Translations under genes and position numbers: made by a program
In this document: one piece after another, positions 1-11,939 of the stretch
Layout: each line of letters begins with the position of its first letter
Numbering within the stretch: the stretch's first letter is position 1
The notes under the pieces: model-generated
Database searches by the model: none
Told to the model about the DNA's origin: nothing
The model's input: the letters and a program-made list of their open reading frames with translations, nothing else
Assembly: GCA_034440615.1 (NCBI GenBank)
Contig: JAOTOM010005099.1
Location: 724,501-788,500, forward strand
Reading direction: 5' to 3'
Origin: Ashinkailepas kermadecensis
Taxonomy: Eukaryota; Arthropoda; Thecostraca; Neolepadidae
DNA: 64,000 nt

Positions 1-406
1 CACTTTTTCACACGAAAATGCGTCATTTCCACCTCTTTGCCACATAGATGACACACCATTACTATCCCACCAGAATGCCAAAAAAACTAAGCAGACAGCA
101 TGGCTTGGGGCCGTGATGTATGGATGACATCACGATAAATATTACGCTTCTTCTTAAATTATAATGAGTTTATATTAGTTTAGATAAGAGTAGATTGTAT
201 TATGTTAGGTTAGGTTAGGTTTTCCTATTTAATTATGAATTATCATAATATTTGTTGGAAGTCGTGAGGAAAGACCAGACCGAGCAGAAGCCGACTCTGA
301 GCCGTGCTGTCTGTTTGGTTTTTTTGGCATTCTCGTGGAATAGTAATGGTGTGTCATCTATGTGGCAGAGACGGAAATGAAGCATTTTTTACATGAAAGT
401 TTTCAA
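1..406. mobile_element. Fold-back (MITE-like) element, left end at window edge
   Basis: The first ~105 bases are repeated in reverse complement at about 297-406; both arms contain the segment GGTGTGTCATCTATGTGGCA. The arms are roughly 85-90% identical by eye and enclose about 190 bp of AT-rich DNA. That interior holds three TTAGG units near 201-220. No protein is encoded. The structure fits a non-autonomous DNA transposon with long terminal inverted repeats. The window starts inside or at the left terminus, so target-site duplications cannot be judged. Superfamily unknown. Confidence 0.7.
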
Positions 407-529
407 TCAACTGTGTGAAGTGTTGAATGTCCCTTTAATCACATCTGAGAAGTGCCAGGTGAGGGATGGATAAATTATGCAACAAAGAACAGGGGTGTGG
501 CATATATGGTACATTATAGAAATCATCGC

Positions 530-723
530 TAAGATTAACCGAGAAGTAAGCATTTCCGGAGAAAACTAATGATCGCATCTTCCGAATCACGTTCATAAAC
601 ATGGTATTCCGAACAAAAATCTGGAAATTCCCAAAACAGCTTTTAATAAAAATTTACCAGTTAGGTTGGGTTGGGTTGGGTTGGGTTGGGTTAGGTTAGG
701 TTAATTTAGGTTAGGTTAGGTTA
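530..723 (-). repeat. Dispersed repeat family R, copy 1 (ends in telomere-like tract)
   Basis: Read on the minus strand, this stretch matches segments near 8745-8945 (minus), 53926-54070 and 54100-54300 (plus) and 57005-57205 (plus). Shared landmarks in order are an ATGTTTATGAA-like block, a GATCA(C/T)T block, a TTTTCTCTGCAAATGC-like block, and an AACCTAACCTAA tail. This copy is the most diverged. Its tail is expanded into the TTAGG/TTGGG tract at 661-723. No coding potential was seen. It may be a short non-autonomous retroelement. Confidence 0.5.
661..723 (+). repeat. Telomere-like (TTAGG/TTGGG)n tract
   Basis: About twelve pentamer units: a run of GGTTGGGTTGGG followed by GGTTAGGTTAGG, with one AATT interruption. 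TTAGG is the common arthropod telomere unit. Here it is interstitial and forms the tail of a dispersed repeat, so it marks neither a chromosome end nor the strand of one. Confidence 0.8.
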
Positions 724-889
724 GTGCCCGTCATCGACCCCAACTCCTGTGACGTCACTGTACACCTCTTTACAAATCACCAACCTTGGCAGTATATGTC
801 GGCCAAAAGGTAGACTACTGCCAGAAGGGCCCAGTAGTCCTGCAGCAGCTCCTCACTCTTAGCAGGACCTGTTATTTACTTCTACCTGT

Positions 890-975
890 ACTACAACTGC
901 ACACATAAGCTAAGTAGTTTTTTTCTTCATGACTTCCTTGCTCTTATATCTCACACTTCTATTAATGAGTTGGCT
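890..975 (-). mobile_element. Short CR1-type LINE fragment
   Basis: The stretch containing CATGACTTCCTTGCTC and TCTATTAATGAG matches the reverse complement of the CR1 copy at 23340-23415 and the plus strand of the CR1 copy at 43345-43410. It encodes part of the region just after the reverse-transcriptase domain. Only about 85 bp can be recognised. The rest of 724-1091 shows nothing I can assign. Confidence 0.6.
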
Positions 976-1091
976 GGTTCATACTTACCTGGTATATAGT
1001 TCATGAATGAAGACATCCTGATGTATACTTAGGGGAAGAGGGTTTACGAACAGTTGTGAGAGATGTGCAAAGATAGGTGTTCAGTGTGCAA

Positions 1092-2461
1092 TAGGGTGTT
1101 GAGCTGGACTTTTCCTCTCGGAGAAAAAATGCCATAGTATATTTTTATGCGGGTGGTCATGAAAACATTCATGGTAGCAAAAACCCGGGTTTGATGCGAC
1201 CCCATCCAGCGGGCTCACCCTAAAGTGTCCCCATTCACTTACCATGGTGATGACGTCATAATGTATGCCCATTTTTCCAAACTCAACTTGTAGACGTCGT
1301 ACGGCTATGAATCAGACCAGTGGATTGCTCGCAATGAGAGCTTTCAGATGATGCCCATTTTGATGACCTCAGGTTAATTAAGTCACCTTCCAGGTCAGGT
1401 CAAGTTCCTTATTTTACCCAATAAACGTAATGGATATAAACCGTGCGTCAACAGTCAAAACCTTTTAATGAACATGGTTATGTGCCTTTTCAATGGTACT
1501 GAAGGTCATTATCCATCGTGTCATATAATTTGAATGTCTCACAGGTCAAGGGCCAAAGCAGTCGGATCTAGACCAGCTGTTTGGGGCACCCGTTGGATGT
1601 GGAACGGGTTTCTGTGATCCCGTGAGCGGGTTTAGTTCACTGGTTGCCTAAATTTGAAGAAAACAACCATTTTTGTGCCCGCTTTCGAAGCTCATCAGGA
1701 GGGTAAAGCCCCATTTACCTCCCCCCCACTGTATCCGCCAGTTTCTTGCGGGATGAAGGAACATTTTGGTCGGAAGACGGACTGTCAAAGGCACAGCCTG
1801 TTGACGTAGTACCGACGCCGAAAGGTGGGGGTGTGAAGCGATGTCTGGCGAGTGCGCCGGGTGGATCCGAGAGGGCGCCATTCCGATCCTGGGGGGTGGG
1901 GGTGGGAAGCGATGTCTGGCAAGAGCGCCGGGCGGATCCGAGAGGGCGCCGTTCCGATCCTGGTGGGGGGGGTGGAAAGCAATGTCTGGCGAGGGTGCTG
2001 GGCGGATCCAAGGGCGCCGCTTGTCGCCAAGGCTGGGCCATGGCCCAGGGGGGCAGGCATTAGGGTGTTGCGCTGGAGGACTTTTTCTCTCGGAGACAAA
2101 ATGCCATAGACCCACGGTTTATATCCATTACGTTTATTGGGTAAAATAAGGGACTTGACCTGACCTGGAAGGTGACTTAATTAACCTGAGGTCATCAAAA
2201 TGGGCATCATCTGAAAGCTCTCATTGCGAGCAATCCACTGGTCTCTGATTCGTAGCCGTACGACGTCTACGAGTTGAGTTCGGAAAAATGGGCATACATT
2301 ATGACGTCATCACCATAGTAAGTTAATGGGGGAAACTTTGGAAGCCGCCGGCTGGATGGAGGTTGTTACGTGGGATAAAAATGTGATTTTATTTGTTCTT
2401 AGGGCCCCACCCATAAAATCTCGGTATGGCATTTTGGATCTGCAACTAGCGCAACACCCTA
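1092..2461. mobile_element. hAT-like fold-back DNA transposon with 8-bp target duplication
   Basis: The element begins TAGGGTGTTG and ends with the exact complement CAACACCCTA. It is flanked on both sides by GTGTGCAA (1084-1091 and 2462-2469), an 8-bp target-site duplication. The arms, about 1092-1450 and 2110-2461, are long imperfect inverted repeats sharing, for example, the segment around GATGACGTCATAATGTATGC. The centre is a GC-rich minisatellite. An 8-bp duplication with TAGGG/CAGGG-type ends is typical of the hAT superfamily. No transposase is present, so the element is non-autonomous. A second internal copy of the terminus (TAGGGTGTTGCGCT) lies at 2061, suggesting a rearranged or nested terminus. 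Confidence 0.75.
1835..2030. repeat. GC-rich ~69-bp minisatellite
   Basis: About 2.7 copies of a unit near 69 bp, each carrying GATGTCTGGC, GGATCC and GGCGCC blocks and ending in a G-run. It lies in the centre of the hAT-like fold-back element. Long open frames in several phases result from the repeat and are not evidence of a gene. Confidence 0.8.
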
Positions 2462-2675
2462 GTGTGCAACCCTAACATTATCAACTCACCACAGCGGAAC
2501 AGTGATGGGGGAACTCACCTGAGTCACACATCAGTCCCTATTTCACGGCATCCATCTGCATCGGATGGAAGTTTCAGTTGAACACACCCATTCGGGGGCG
2601 GTCAAGTTTTTCCGGGTCTGTGACGTAACCAAGGCGATACTCGGCAGCACTTTGCCTGCGTCTCAAGCCAAAATA

Positions 2676-3970
2676 GCCAATATTTTCCACGGCTTTACGC
2701 AGGCAATTTTAATTTTATGCAGGCAAATGTGATACCATTGCGAATGCCTGAAGAATTCTACATACGAATCCGGATCCTTTTTACTTGTATCATCCCGAAA
2801 AAGTATGTTTCCTTGCCGGTAACCGAGGACACTACACAAAACCGGCCGGCCGACTCCCGGAGGGCGGAGCCTAAGTCGCTGCCATGACGACCGGCTGGCC
2901 CTCAAGGCCAGTCGTGCGTTGAGCTTCGGCAGAAAAGGAAGCTGCTGTTAAATGAAATTGAACGTTCTTTCTCATTCTTTGTACTCTTTTTCATGTCATC
3001 CTTTGCTTTCTCGTGTCAGCTGAATACAGGAGGAAGTAAAGCATGCCATAGTGCCATATGCTCTTTTCTAATGAAAATTATAGAAAAATAAGAAAAATGA
3101 AGCACGTGAAGATTTTGCCGCGGTTGCGGCACTATATCACCAATTGCCAGGAATCTGCTAGATTTGGAATATTCTACTATAGGATTGTATAATCTGCCAG
3201 ATGTCCACCACATTCTAGTAGAATATCGCATATTCTAGCTGTGACGTCACCAAGGCGCAGTATACGCCAGATCTGAGAATATACTAAACTTGGGTGTACC
3301 CGTTCCTTAATATACTCTGCACCCATTGACCTTCCAATATTTTCCACGGCTTTACGCAGACAATTTTTATTGTATGTAGGCACATTTGATGCCATGTGAA
3401 TGCCTGAAGAATTCTACATACGAATCCGGATCGTTTTTACTTGTATCACCCGGAAAAAGTATGTTTCCTTGCCGGTAAACGAGGACACTACACAAAACCG
3501 GCCGGCCGACTCCCGGAGGGCGGGGCCTAAGTCGTTGCCATGACGACCGGCTGGCCCTCAAGTCCAGTCGTGCGTCGAGCTTCGGCAGAAAAGGAAGCTA
3601 CTGTTAAATGAAATTGAACGTTCTTTCTCATTCTTTGTACTCTTTTTCATGTCATCATTTGCTTTCTCGTGTCAGCTGAATACAGGAGAAAGTAAAGCAT
3701 GCCATAGTACCATATGCTCTTTTCTAATGAAAATTATAGAAAAATAAGAAAAATGAAGCACGGGAAGTTTTTGCCGTGGTTGCGGCACTATATCACCAAT
3801 TGCCAGGAATCTGCTAGATTTGGAATATTCTACTATAGGATTCTATAATCCGCCAGATGTCCACCACATTCTAGTAGAATATCGCATATTCTAGCTGTGA
3901 CGTCACCAAGGCACAGTATATACTAGATCTGAGAATATACCAAACTTGGGTGTACCCGTTCTTTAATATA
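2676..3970. repeat. Tandem direct duplication of the fold-back arm (~650 bp x 2)
   Basis: Two direct copies start with CCAATATTTTCCACGGC, one near 2676 and one near 3333, and both run to a GGGTGTACCCGTTC block. They differ by scattered substitutions. The same unit appears inverted at 4929-5600. Each unit contains a minus-sense (in the right arm, plus-sense) open stretch beginning MRASRSSWQRLR. It is open in all three but is GC-rich and of unknown significance. Confidence 0.75.
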
Positions 3971-4928
3971 ACCTGGTTCCACTAACCTCCGCAAACCTCC
4001 ACTGGTCGTTCCCGTCGCAAATCCGGTGGAGATTTGTCCTCCACCAACCTCCACCAGTGGAGGAAAAGCTCCACCAGCCCAGAAGCAGGGTCCAATTGTG
4101 ATTTTCTTTCAGTTGAGCTCAATCACGGCGCACTTGCGTCATATATTTGCGCGTAAACAACGTCCTCCATCATATGAATCTCATCTTCATGCATCAACTG
4201 AATACCAGGATCATCTTTCGCAAAGGACATATGAAATTACTACTACAACTATGAACAATAATCTAAGTAACAGATGCAGACCACAAAACATGTTTTTAGG
4301 CCTTTGATCTACGTCATTCGGCCTAAGGGAAGATGTTACTTTACCGGCCGGATCCGCCGCAATTCCCGTGCCTAGAAGTACCGCCGTTCTCCTGGCGCCG
4401 ACTAAAATCCTACTCCAGCCCGATCGACGAGGTCGGGCACGTTGAGATGAGGAAAATTCAGCATCGGGTAGAGAAGCGCCTCGGGGCCGAGGGAGCCCGG
4501 CGGGTCCAGACACGAGATGATATGCTGTACGTTAAGAAGACAGGCTGTAACCAACCGCAAGACAGGGGGAGACGATGCTCAACCGAGAGGAAAGAGAGAT
4601 TGCCTGGTTCATCCCATAGGCGAAAAGGACGTGTGCTCCCCGCAGTCCCTGGGGACACATGCATAGCCAGAAATAAAGACAAATTTGGGACTTTGTAAAA
4701 CAAGGCTTACTATATACATTGTGCGATCATCTGGACAAACATTTGAAAGGCAATTTGGACAATTTATGATACAGCACCAAATGCTTCCTTTTTGTCGCGG
4801 AATTCACACCGCTGTCAGCTGATTTCTCCACCAAGCTCCACCGGTCGTTCCCGTGGGCCAGTCTCAACTATCCTCAACTAGCCTCCACTGAGTTCCTTCT
4901 GGTGGAGCCACGGGAACAGACCCTAGAC
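3970..4928. other. Central part of the fold-back element, with a shorter nested inverted repeat
   Basis: Both edges contain CTCCAC/GTGGAG-rich DNA: around 3980-4085 on the left (ACCTCCACTGGTCGTTCCCG and similar) and 4815-4920 on the right (GCTCCACCGGTCGTTCCCG). The edges are related to each other in mixed orientation, as in a smaller fold-back element nested in the larger one. The ~700 bp between them show no recognisable protein. Confidence 0.4.
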
Positions 4929-5646
4929 CAGAGTATATTAAAGAACGGGTACACCCAAGTTTAGTATATTCTCAGATCTAGTATATAGCGTGCCTTGGTG
5001 ACGTCACAGCTAAAATATGCGATATTCTACTAGAATGTGGTGGACATCTGGCGGATTATAGAATCATATAGTAGAATATTCCAAATCTAGTAGATTCCTG
5101 GCAATTCGTGATACAGTGCCGCAACCGCGGCAAAAACTTCACGTGCTTCATTTTTCTTACTTTTCTATAAATTTTCATTAGAAAAGAGCATATGGTACTA
5201 TGGCATGCTTTACTTTCTTCTGGATTCAGCTGACACGAGAATGCAAAGGATGACATGGAAAAAAGTACAAAGAATGAGAAAGAACGTTCAATTTCATTTA
5301 ACAGCAGCTTCCTTTTCTGCCGAAGCTCGAAGCACGACTGACCTTGAGGGCCAGCCGGTCGTCATGGCAACGACTTAGGCCCCGCCCTCCGGGAGTCGGC
5401 CGGCCGGTTTTGTGTAGTGTCCTCGTTTACCGGCATGGAAACATACTTTTTCGGTGTGATACAAGTAAAACGATCCGGATTCGTGTGTATAATTCTTCAG
5501 GCATTCGCACGGTATCAAATTTTCTCATGTGCAATTAAAATTTCCTGCGTAAAGCCGTGGCAAATATTGTCCATTTTGGCTTGAGATGCACGCAAAGTGC
5601 TCCCGAGTATCGCCTTGGCTACGTCACAGGCCCGGAACAACTTGCT

Positions 5647-6865
5647 CCCCCCCCCCCCGCCCTAGACGACTGGACTCAGGCCGCCCATCCCCGCACGTTC
5701 CCCACGCCTTTAGTCCATCAGGGCAGTGCGGGCCGGGCCCTCCAATATCGTTTGGCAACCGGTGACGTCACATGGGCTGGACAATTGCTGAGCCCCGCGG
5801 GCGCTACAGCCAAACTTCAGTGTTTTCCACACGATATTTTCGATCTTAAATACCATAAAAATGGAACAAAATCCGGTTCATTGGAAAGCTTGAAGAATCT
5901 TGTCCCCGAATATCAGCTTTATTTTCTATTAACACCATGACTTTTTGCTTGGACCCACGCTGCCTGCATTCATGTCGAGCGCCGCAGGAATCGCGCGGTG
6001 CCACGGGTAGTAGCAGTATGATGAGACAGGCCAACTGAAGATCACGGCTGGAAATGAGGGGTAGGAGCAAGTAAGAGATAACTATTGCAACATAATTCTT
6101 CCCCACTCGGTGCAGGGGCGTAAACAAGGGTGGGGACACTGGGGGCATGTGCCTCCCATGAGAAAGTTGGTACCCCTCCGGCCAGGAAAAGGGGCCAACA
6201 TTATATTCAGGCTACAGGCGGAGGTACCGATACTGGTTGGAATGTCACGCCCTTATCACCCATGTGCAGATGTAGCGGCTTAAGTAGCTACGTTTCTTAT
6301 GACGTGCCCGTTGGCGAGCTCAAAAGATCCGTAACTTGTCGGTACGTATATCGGGCGGCGATAGCGAGAACCAGAGTGCGAGAGTGCGAGAGTGCCTGTA
6401 TGAGAGAGCAGTTTCCATGGCACGTTATACACAGCAACTGCGGACGTGTCCGAGCGCGGTTCGGCAGCCGCTGCCGGTGCGCATGCGCAATGACCTGAGC
6501 GAGGTCACGGGCGATACTGACGAGCGGCCAGTTGCCGGGCGTCTCTGCGCAGGCGCATGACAATGCTCGGTGCATAACAATGTTCGGTGCGTGGCCGCAT
6601 GTGTTGTCAGAGCACGAGTTCCTACACAGATACGGAACCTGGAGCCGGTTTTCAAGATAGTTTCCCATTTTTAGTTCATATGAGTCTAGAGCAGGGGTGT
6701 TCTTTGATATATTTTTGAGGGGCAACCCTCAATGTTAGCTCTGTCCCCCAACTATTTAGACTTTTAACATGAGGTACCATGGAGCATGCATCCCATCGAT
6801 GTGGGGGCTTCCCATTTACTTCATGTATTTTGCACCCCAGTAATCTATAGTATAATAATACGTAT
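5647..6865. other. Unassigned 1.2-kb interval, partly CpG-rich
   Basis: No recognisable protein. A poly-C tract sits at the left edge. The stretch around 6110-6180 (GCAGGGGCGTA..., GGGGGCATGTGCC) resembles the ends of many arthropod non-autonomous transposons, but no partner end was found. A GC- and CpG-rich stretch covers about 6340-6620. Confidence 0.4.
6478..6557. promoter_or_regulatory. Possible CpG-rich regulatory patch with two NRF-1-like sites
   Basis: TGCGCATGCGCA at 6478-6489 matches the palindromic NRF-1 consensus exactly. TGCGCAGGCGCA at 6546-6557 is a one-base variant. Both lie in a CpG-rich patch between AT-rich sequences. No downstream gene start is visible, so this is a motif match only. 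Confidence 0.2.
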
Positions 6866-6871
6866 AATTAT

Positions 6872-8744
<1,873 letters not shown>

Positions 8745-8945
8745 AGGGACGTTGGGATAGGTTAGGTTTGGTCGTGCTGTATTTTTTACATTTCTTTCTA
8801 ATGCTATGCTACCTAAATGAAAGCCATTTTTGGGGTGTTATTTTGCTAACAACCTGAAGTATTTGCACAGAAAATGAGTGATCCCATCATCTTAGTTACA
8901 TTCATAAACATTGCATTGGAATGATTAATTCCAAGGATTCATAAA
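8745..8945 (-). repeat. Dispersed repeat family R, copy 2
   Basis: The reverse complement reads, in order, CCAATGCAATGTTTATGAAT, a CACTCATTTTCTGTGCAAAT block, AGCAAAATAACACC, and a terminal CCAAACCTAACCTA. This order matches the plus-strand copies at 54100-54300 and 57005-57205. It ends in a short TTAGG-like tail at 8755-8768. Confidence 0.65.
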
Positions 8946-9293
8946 ACCCATTAAAGCATAAGTTTACCGGTAAGCCTTGGTTCCCATTTGGCAAATCCAG
9001 CTATGGTTTCAATTTCAATTCGTAAAGCTTTAAGGGTTATGAACGATAACACGTTGAGGGTTGTTGTATCCCATGAACTGAAGAAATTATGCACGAAACT
9101 TAAGAGCATGTTCAATAACCTAGGAATCCAAACAATATTCATCAGCCTCATATTTCAATTTCCAGTACCAACAATCAGAAACACCGTATGCCCAACCACA
9201 ACAACACTCATTGCATGTAAAGACGATATACGACCTTCAATATACCAGGAGGTGCTGAGTTGACATCAAAAGTAACGTTAAGGATTATACTTT

Positions 9294-9334
9294 AGTACTC
9301 AACGTTTCGGCCAGGGGCCATCGTCAGGAGTGAT
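9294..9334 (-). ncRNA. Hammerhead-ribozyme-like motif, PLE copy A
   Basis: On the minus strand: ACTC, then CTGACGA, a GGCC-CCT-GGCC hairpin preceded by one extra T, GAAAC, GTT, and GAGT. ACTC pairs with GAGT as stem I (4 bp). GGCC/GGCC forms stem II. ACGT gives a minimal stem III. PLEs of other animals are known to carry minimal hammerheads in their terminal repeats. The unpaired T before stem II and the short stem I make activity uncertain. Confidence 0.5.
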
Positions 9335-9597
9335 ATAAAAATATCAAGCTTAACAATTGAAAAAAGTACGCGGGAATAAAGCGTGCAAAAGACACGTGGA
9401 ATGCAGAAAAGCCTCCTCAGTGGTGCAGACACTTAAAGAAACTCCAAACCAGAAACAAACTATGTCAAGATAGAATCCTCTGAGGAAGCCCGAGCCGTTA
9501 GTCCATATACATATCGATACATACACTCACGCACATATATAGACATGTATCCAATATAACGCGTAATACATAACATATAATTTATGTTTATGTAATT

Positions 9598-11405
9598 TTA
9601 TGTGATATACCAAGACGTCGTTTGCGTGTTTAGTTGCGGCCGTAGATTACGTATGTGTAGAGATTCGAGGACCTTCAGATCAGTGTTGTCCCTGGCTGTT
9701 GCTAGAATTTCTACTTTGAAGTTTGTGTTAGTGTCGCTGTGTTCCATGTTAGAATGTTTGTCGATCATGTGTTCACCTAAATGTGTGTATGCTCTCCGAA
9801 GTCTGGCATCTCCCAAGTGCTCATTGTACCTATCCCTGATACTACGTTTGGTTTAACCGACATAAAATATTCCAAGCCAGCGGTTGCACGTTATTTTATA
9901 AACTACGTTTTTTCGCGTGCATCTACCTTTGAGCCCGTTGATACAGGTGTGGCACGTTCTTCTACCAGCAGGGCATGGTGGCATTTCCAGGGCTGAGCGG
10001 ACCAGGTAAGATTTCAGCGTAGGTCCGCTAGTCCAGGCTACCCTAACATGGTTTAGATGAGACGAACGGATGGCTGCGTTTACCTGTCGACATAGTTGGT
10101 CATCGACAAATGGAAGTCTCATGTAAACATAGTTGGGATTACTACCCGCTCGATGCCGACGTTGCCCACTTATCCTACTCCTGTTGTGAGGGTGAACAGC
10201 ACGAGCGGCGGAGTGTACCCGATGTGCTGGGTATCCGTTTTCCAGGAAAAGAGTTGTCATCTTCGCAAGGCTCCGCTCGCATGAAATAGTATCGGAGGAG
10301 ACTCGTGCTGCTCTTCTCATTTGGGATGTTAAAACGGCCTTTTTAGTGGCCATCGGGTGGGCCGAATCATAGTGCAAGATGATGGGGGCTGCCATTGGTT
10401 TAAAGTACAGTTCGGTGGTGTAGCTCCCATCAGCCTGAACTGCAAACAACGTATCAAGGAAAGAAATCGAACTGCTATGACCAGTGTGTTCTAAGGTGAA
10501 CTTGATGCTGGAGTGTTGTTCGTTAATTTCCGCAAAGAAGTCGAGCAGAGAGGCCAAGCCATGTGTCCAAACACCAAAAATATGGTCTATATACCTGATG
10601 AAGAGAGCTGGTTTCAAATCATACGAAGCTAAGAAGATCGACTCAAGGCGGTGCATAAAAGCAATTGCTAAAGGAGGTGCACATCGGTTACCCATAGCCA
10701 CTCCTTTTGTTTGCTTGTACATGGAGTTACCGAAACGTATGAGGTTATTGCTCAAAATATGTGTTAGTAATTTCACACAGTCCTGTACCCCAATCCCGAA
10801 AAGACAAATATCATCCAGATTGTCCTCGATTAGACGAATCACAGCAACTATTCCCCCTTTATCGGAATGCTGCCATATACATTTTTCACGTCCATGGTGA
10901 AAACAATACTGCCTTCCGGAAGTTTGGTAGGAAACGTTTCTTTCACCCTCGGTAGGTAGGACTCCGAGTTTGTCAGATGGGCGGAAACCAACGCTAGTAT
11001 CTGGACAAGAATCTTGCTCAAGAACCAAGATAACTTGTCTAGGGGGTCACCACTCGCCGACACTATAGGGCGCAGTGGAACCTCTAGTTTGTGGTTTTTG
11101 GGGAGCCCGTATAATTCCGCTGTGCGGCTGGAATGAGGAAGGAGAGATAACACTGTGTCTTTATGTAACTTCCCTGATAAAGTTTCCTTGATGATAGTAC
11201 ATGTTTCGATTTCGAGACGTTTGATAGGGTTTGGTTGGGAAGGAATGCTCTGATAATCGTCCGTTATTGTCCTGGCCTTTTCAATGTAATCTGTTTTGTT
11301 TAGCACGATGAATCCTTTGCATTTATCTGACGGCTTTACTATTACATTATCGTTGTTTTTCATTTCCCGAAGTACTTCCCTCTGTTTCGCATACTTGTCC
11401 GACAT
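9598..11405 (-). pseudogene. Penelope-like RT + GIY-YIG polyprotein, disrupted (copy A)
   Basis: The reading starts at MSDKYAKQREV (11405) after an N-terminal part too decayed to follow. It contains VIVKPSDK, YGLPKNHK, the first catalytic aspartate block FTMDVKNVYGSIP, the QTKGVAMGNRCAPP block, and the catalytic box RYIDHIFGVW. A cysteine motif CPAGRRTCHTC follows, then GIY-YIG start VVYKITCN...FYVG. Damage: a frameshift near 10850-10860; the RT box is YIDH rather than the YIDD seen in copy C; and GAA has become TAA straight after FYVG. The frame then continues through the endonuclease to LNTQTTSW. This copy cannot make active enzyme. Confidence 0.85.
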
Positions 11406-11898
11406 TTTGTTCGATGCTTTGTTGTGATATTTATATGCTTTTAGCAGCGAAAATCGACAACACTACGTGGTGAAGCACCAACATCACTACAAACAGCTGT
11501 TTTCACTGGGCCGCAGTGTTTGTCCTCCTCTCACTCCTCAGGCAAGAGATGACTGGTTTCTAGGCGTAGTGAAGTGGAGTCCCTAGAGCTCTGATTGGGC
11601 CGAGGCGTCGAACTGGAGACTTCTTCTTCCGTTGCTGCAACACTTCAGAAAACAGGAGACTCGATCTTCTGGGCATTTTCAGGCAAGTGACTTGGACACG
11701 GTACCTGCAGGAGGGTACTTCCCGGAAGACAAGTGCTTGACAGAGTCCCGTACCATGGTGCAAGCCCACGGCCTGAGCCGCTGTTGTCTACTAGACTCTG
11801 CTTCTAAAGGATTCAAATTTCTTGACTAACCTTTGTCTGCAAGCGCTTCTTTCATGACGAAGGAGAGAGTGCAGCACCAATCAGGACAGCTGCAGGAC

Positions 11899-11935
11899 AA
11901 ACGCCGCCCCAAACGGCGCGTTTGGGGCGGCGTTT
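11899..11935. repeat. Perfect 16-bp inverted repeat at the PLE A/B junction
   Basis: AAACGCCGCCCCAAAC (11899-11914) and its exact complement GTTTGGGGCGGCGTTT (11920-11935) are separated by five bases. The hairpin lies exactly between the 5' side of PLE copy A and the truncated 5' end of PLE copy B. Confidence 0.9.
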
Positions 11936-11939
11936 GGGG

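Larger units (their letters stand above)
2600..5646. mobile_element. ~3-kb fold-back element with long terminal inverted repeats
   Basis: The left end reads CAAGTTTTTCCGGGTCTGTG. The right end is its complement, with GCCCGGAACAACTTG near 5628-5644. The right arm (~4929-5646) is the reverse complement of the left arm, including CCGGCCGGCCGACTCCCGGA. The left arm is internally duplicated (2676-3332 and 3333-3970), so three copies of the arm body exist. No transposase is seen. A poly-C run follows the right end. Superfamily undetermined because no clear target duplication was found. Confidence 0.7.
9209..11898 (-). mobile_element. Penelope-like element, copy A (longest)
   Basis: PLEs are retroelements with a telomerase-related reverse transcriptase joined to a C-terminal GIY-YIG endonuclease. 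On the minus strand this copy has a 5' region (about 11405-11755, shared with the fragment at 20562-20870), the RT and GIY-YIG coding region (11405-9598), and a 3' untranslated part. The 3' part contains a hammerhead-like motif and a tail through the CTCCTGGTATATTGAAGGTCG block to about 9209. The tail matches copies B, C and D. The exact 5' boundary (11755-11898) is uncertain. Copy B starts in the opposite direction just beyond. Confidence 0.85.

Noticed and set aside
661..723. True chromosome end
   Set aside because: The TTAGG/TTGGG tract is only about 60 bp, degenerate, and flanked on both sides by ordinary repeats.
1648..2149. Overlapping 85-155 codon frames on both strands
   Set aside because: All arise from the 69-bp GC-rich minisatellite. 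No start context or family similarity.
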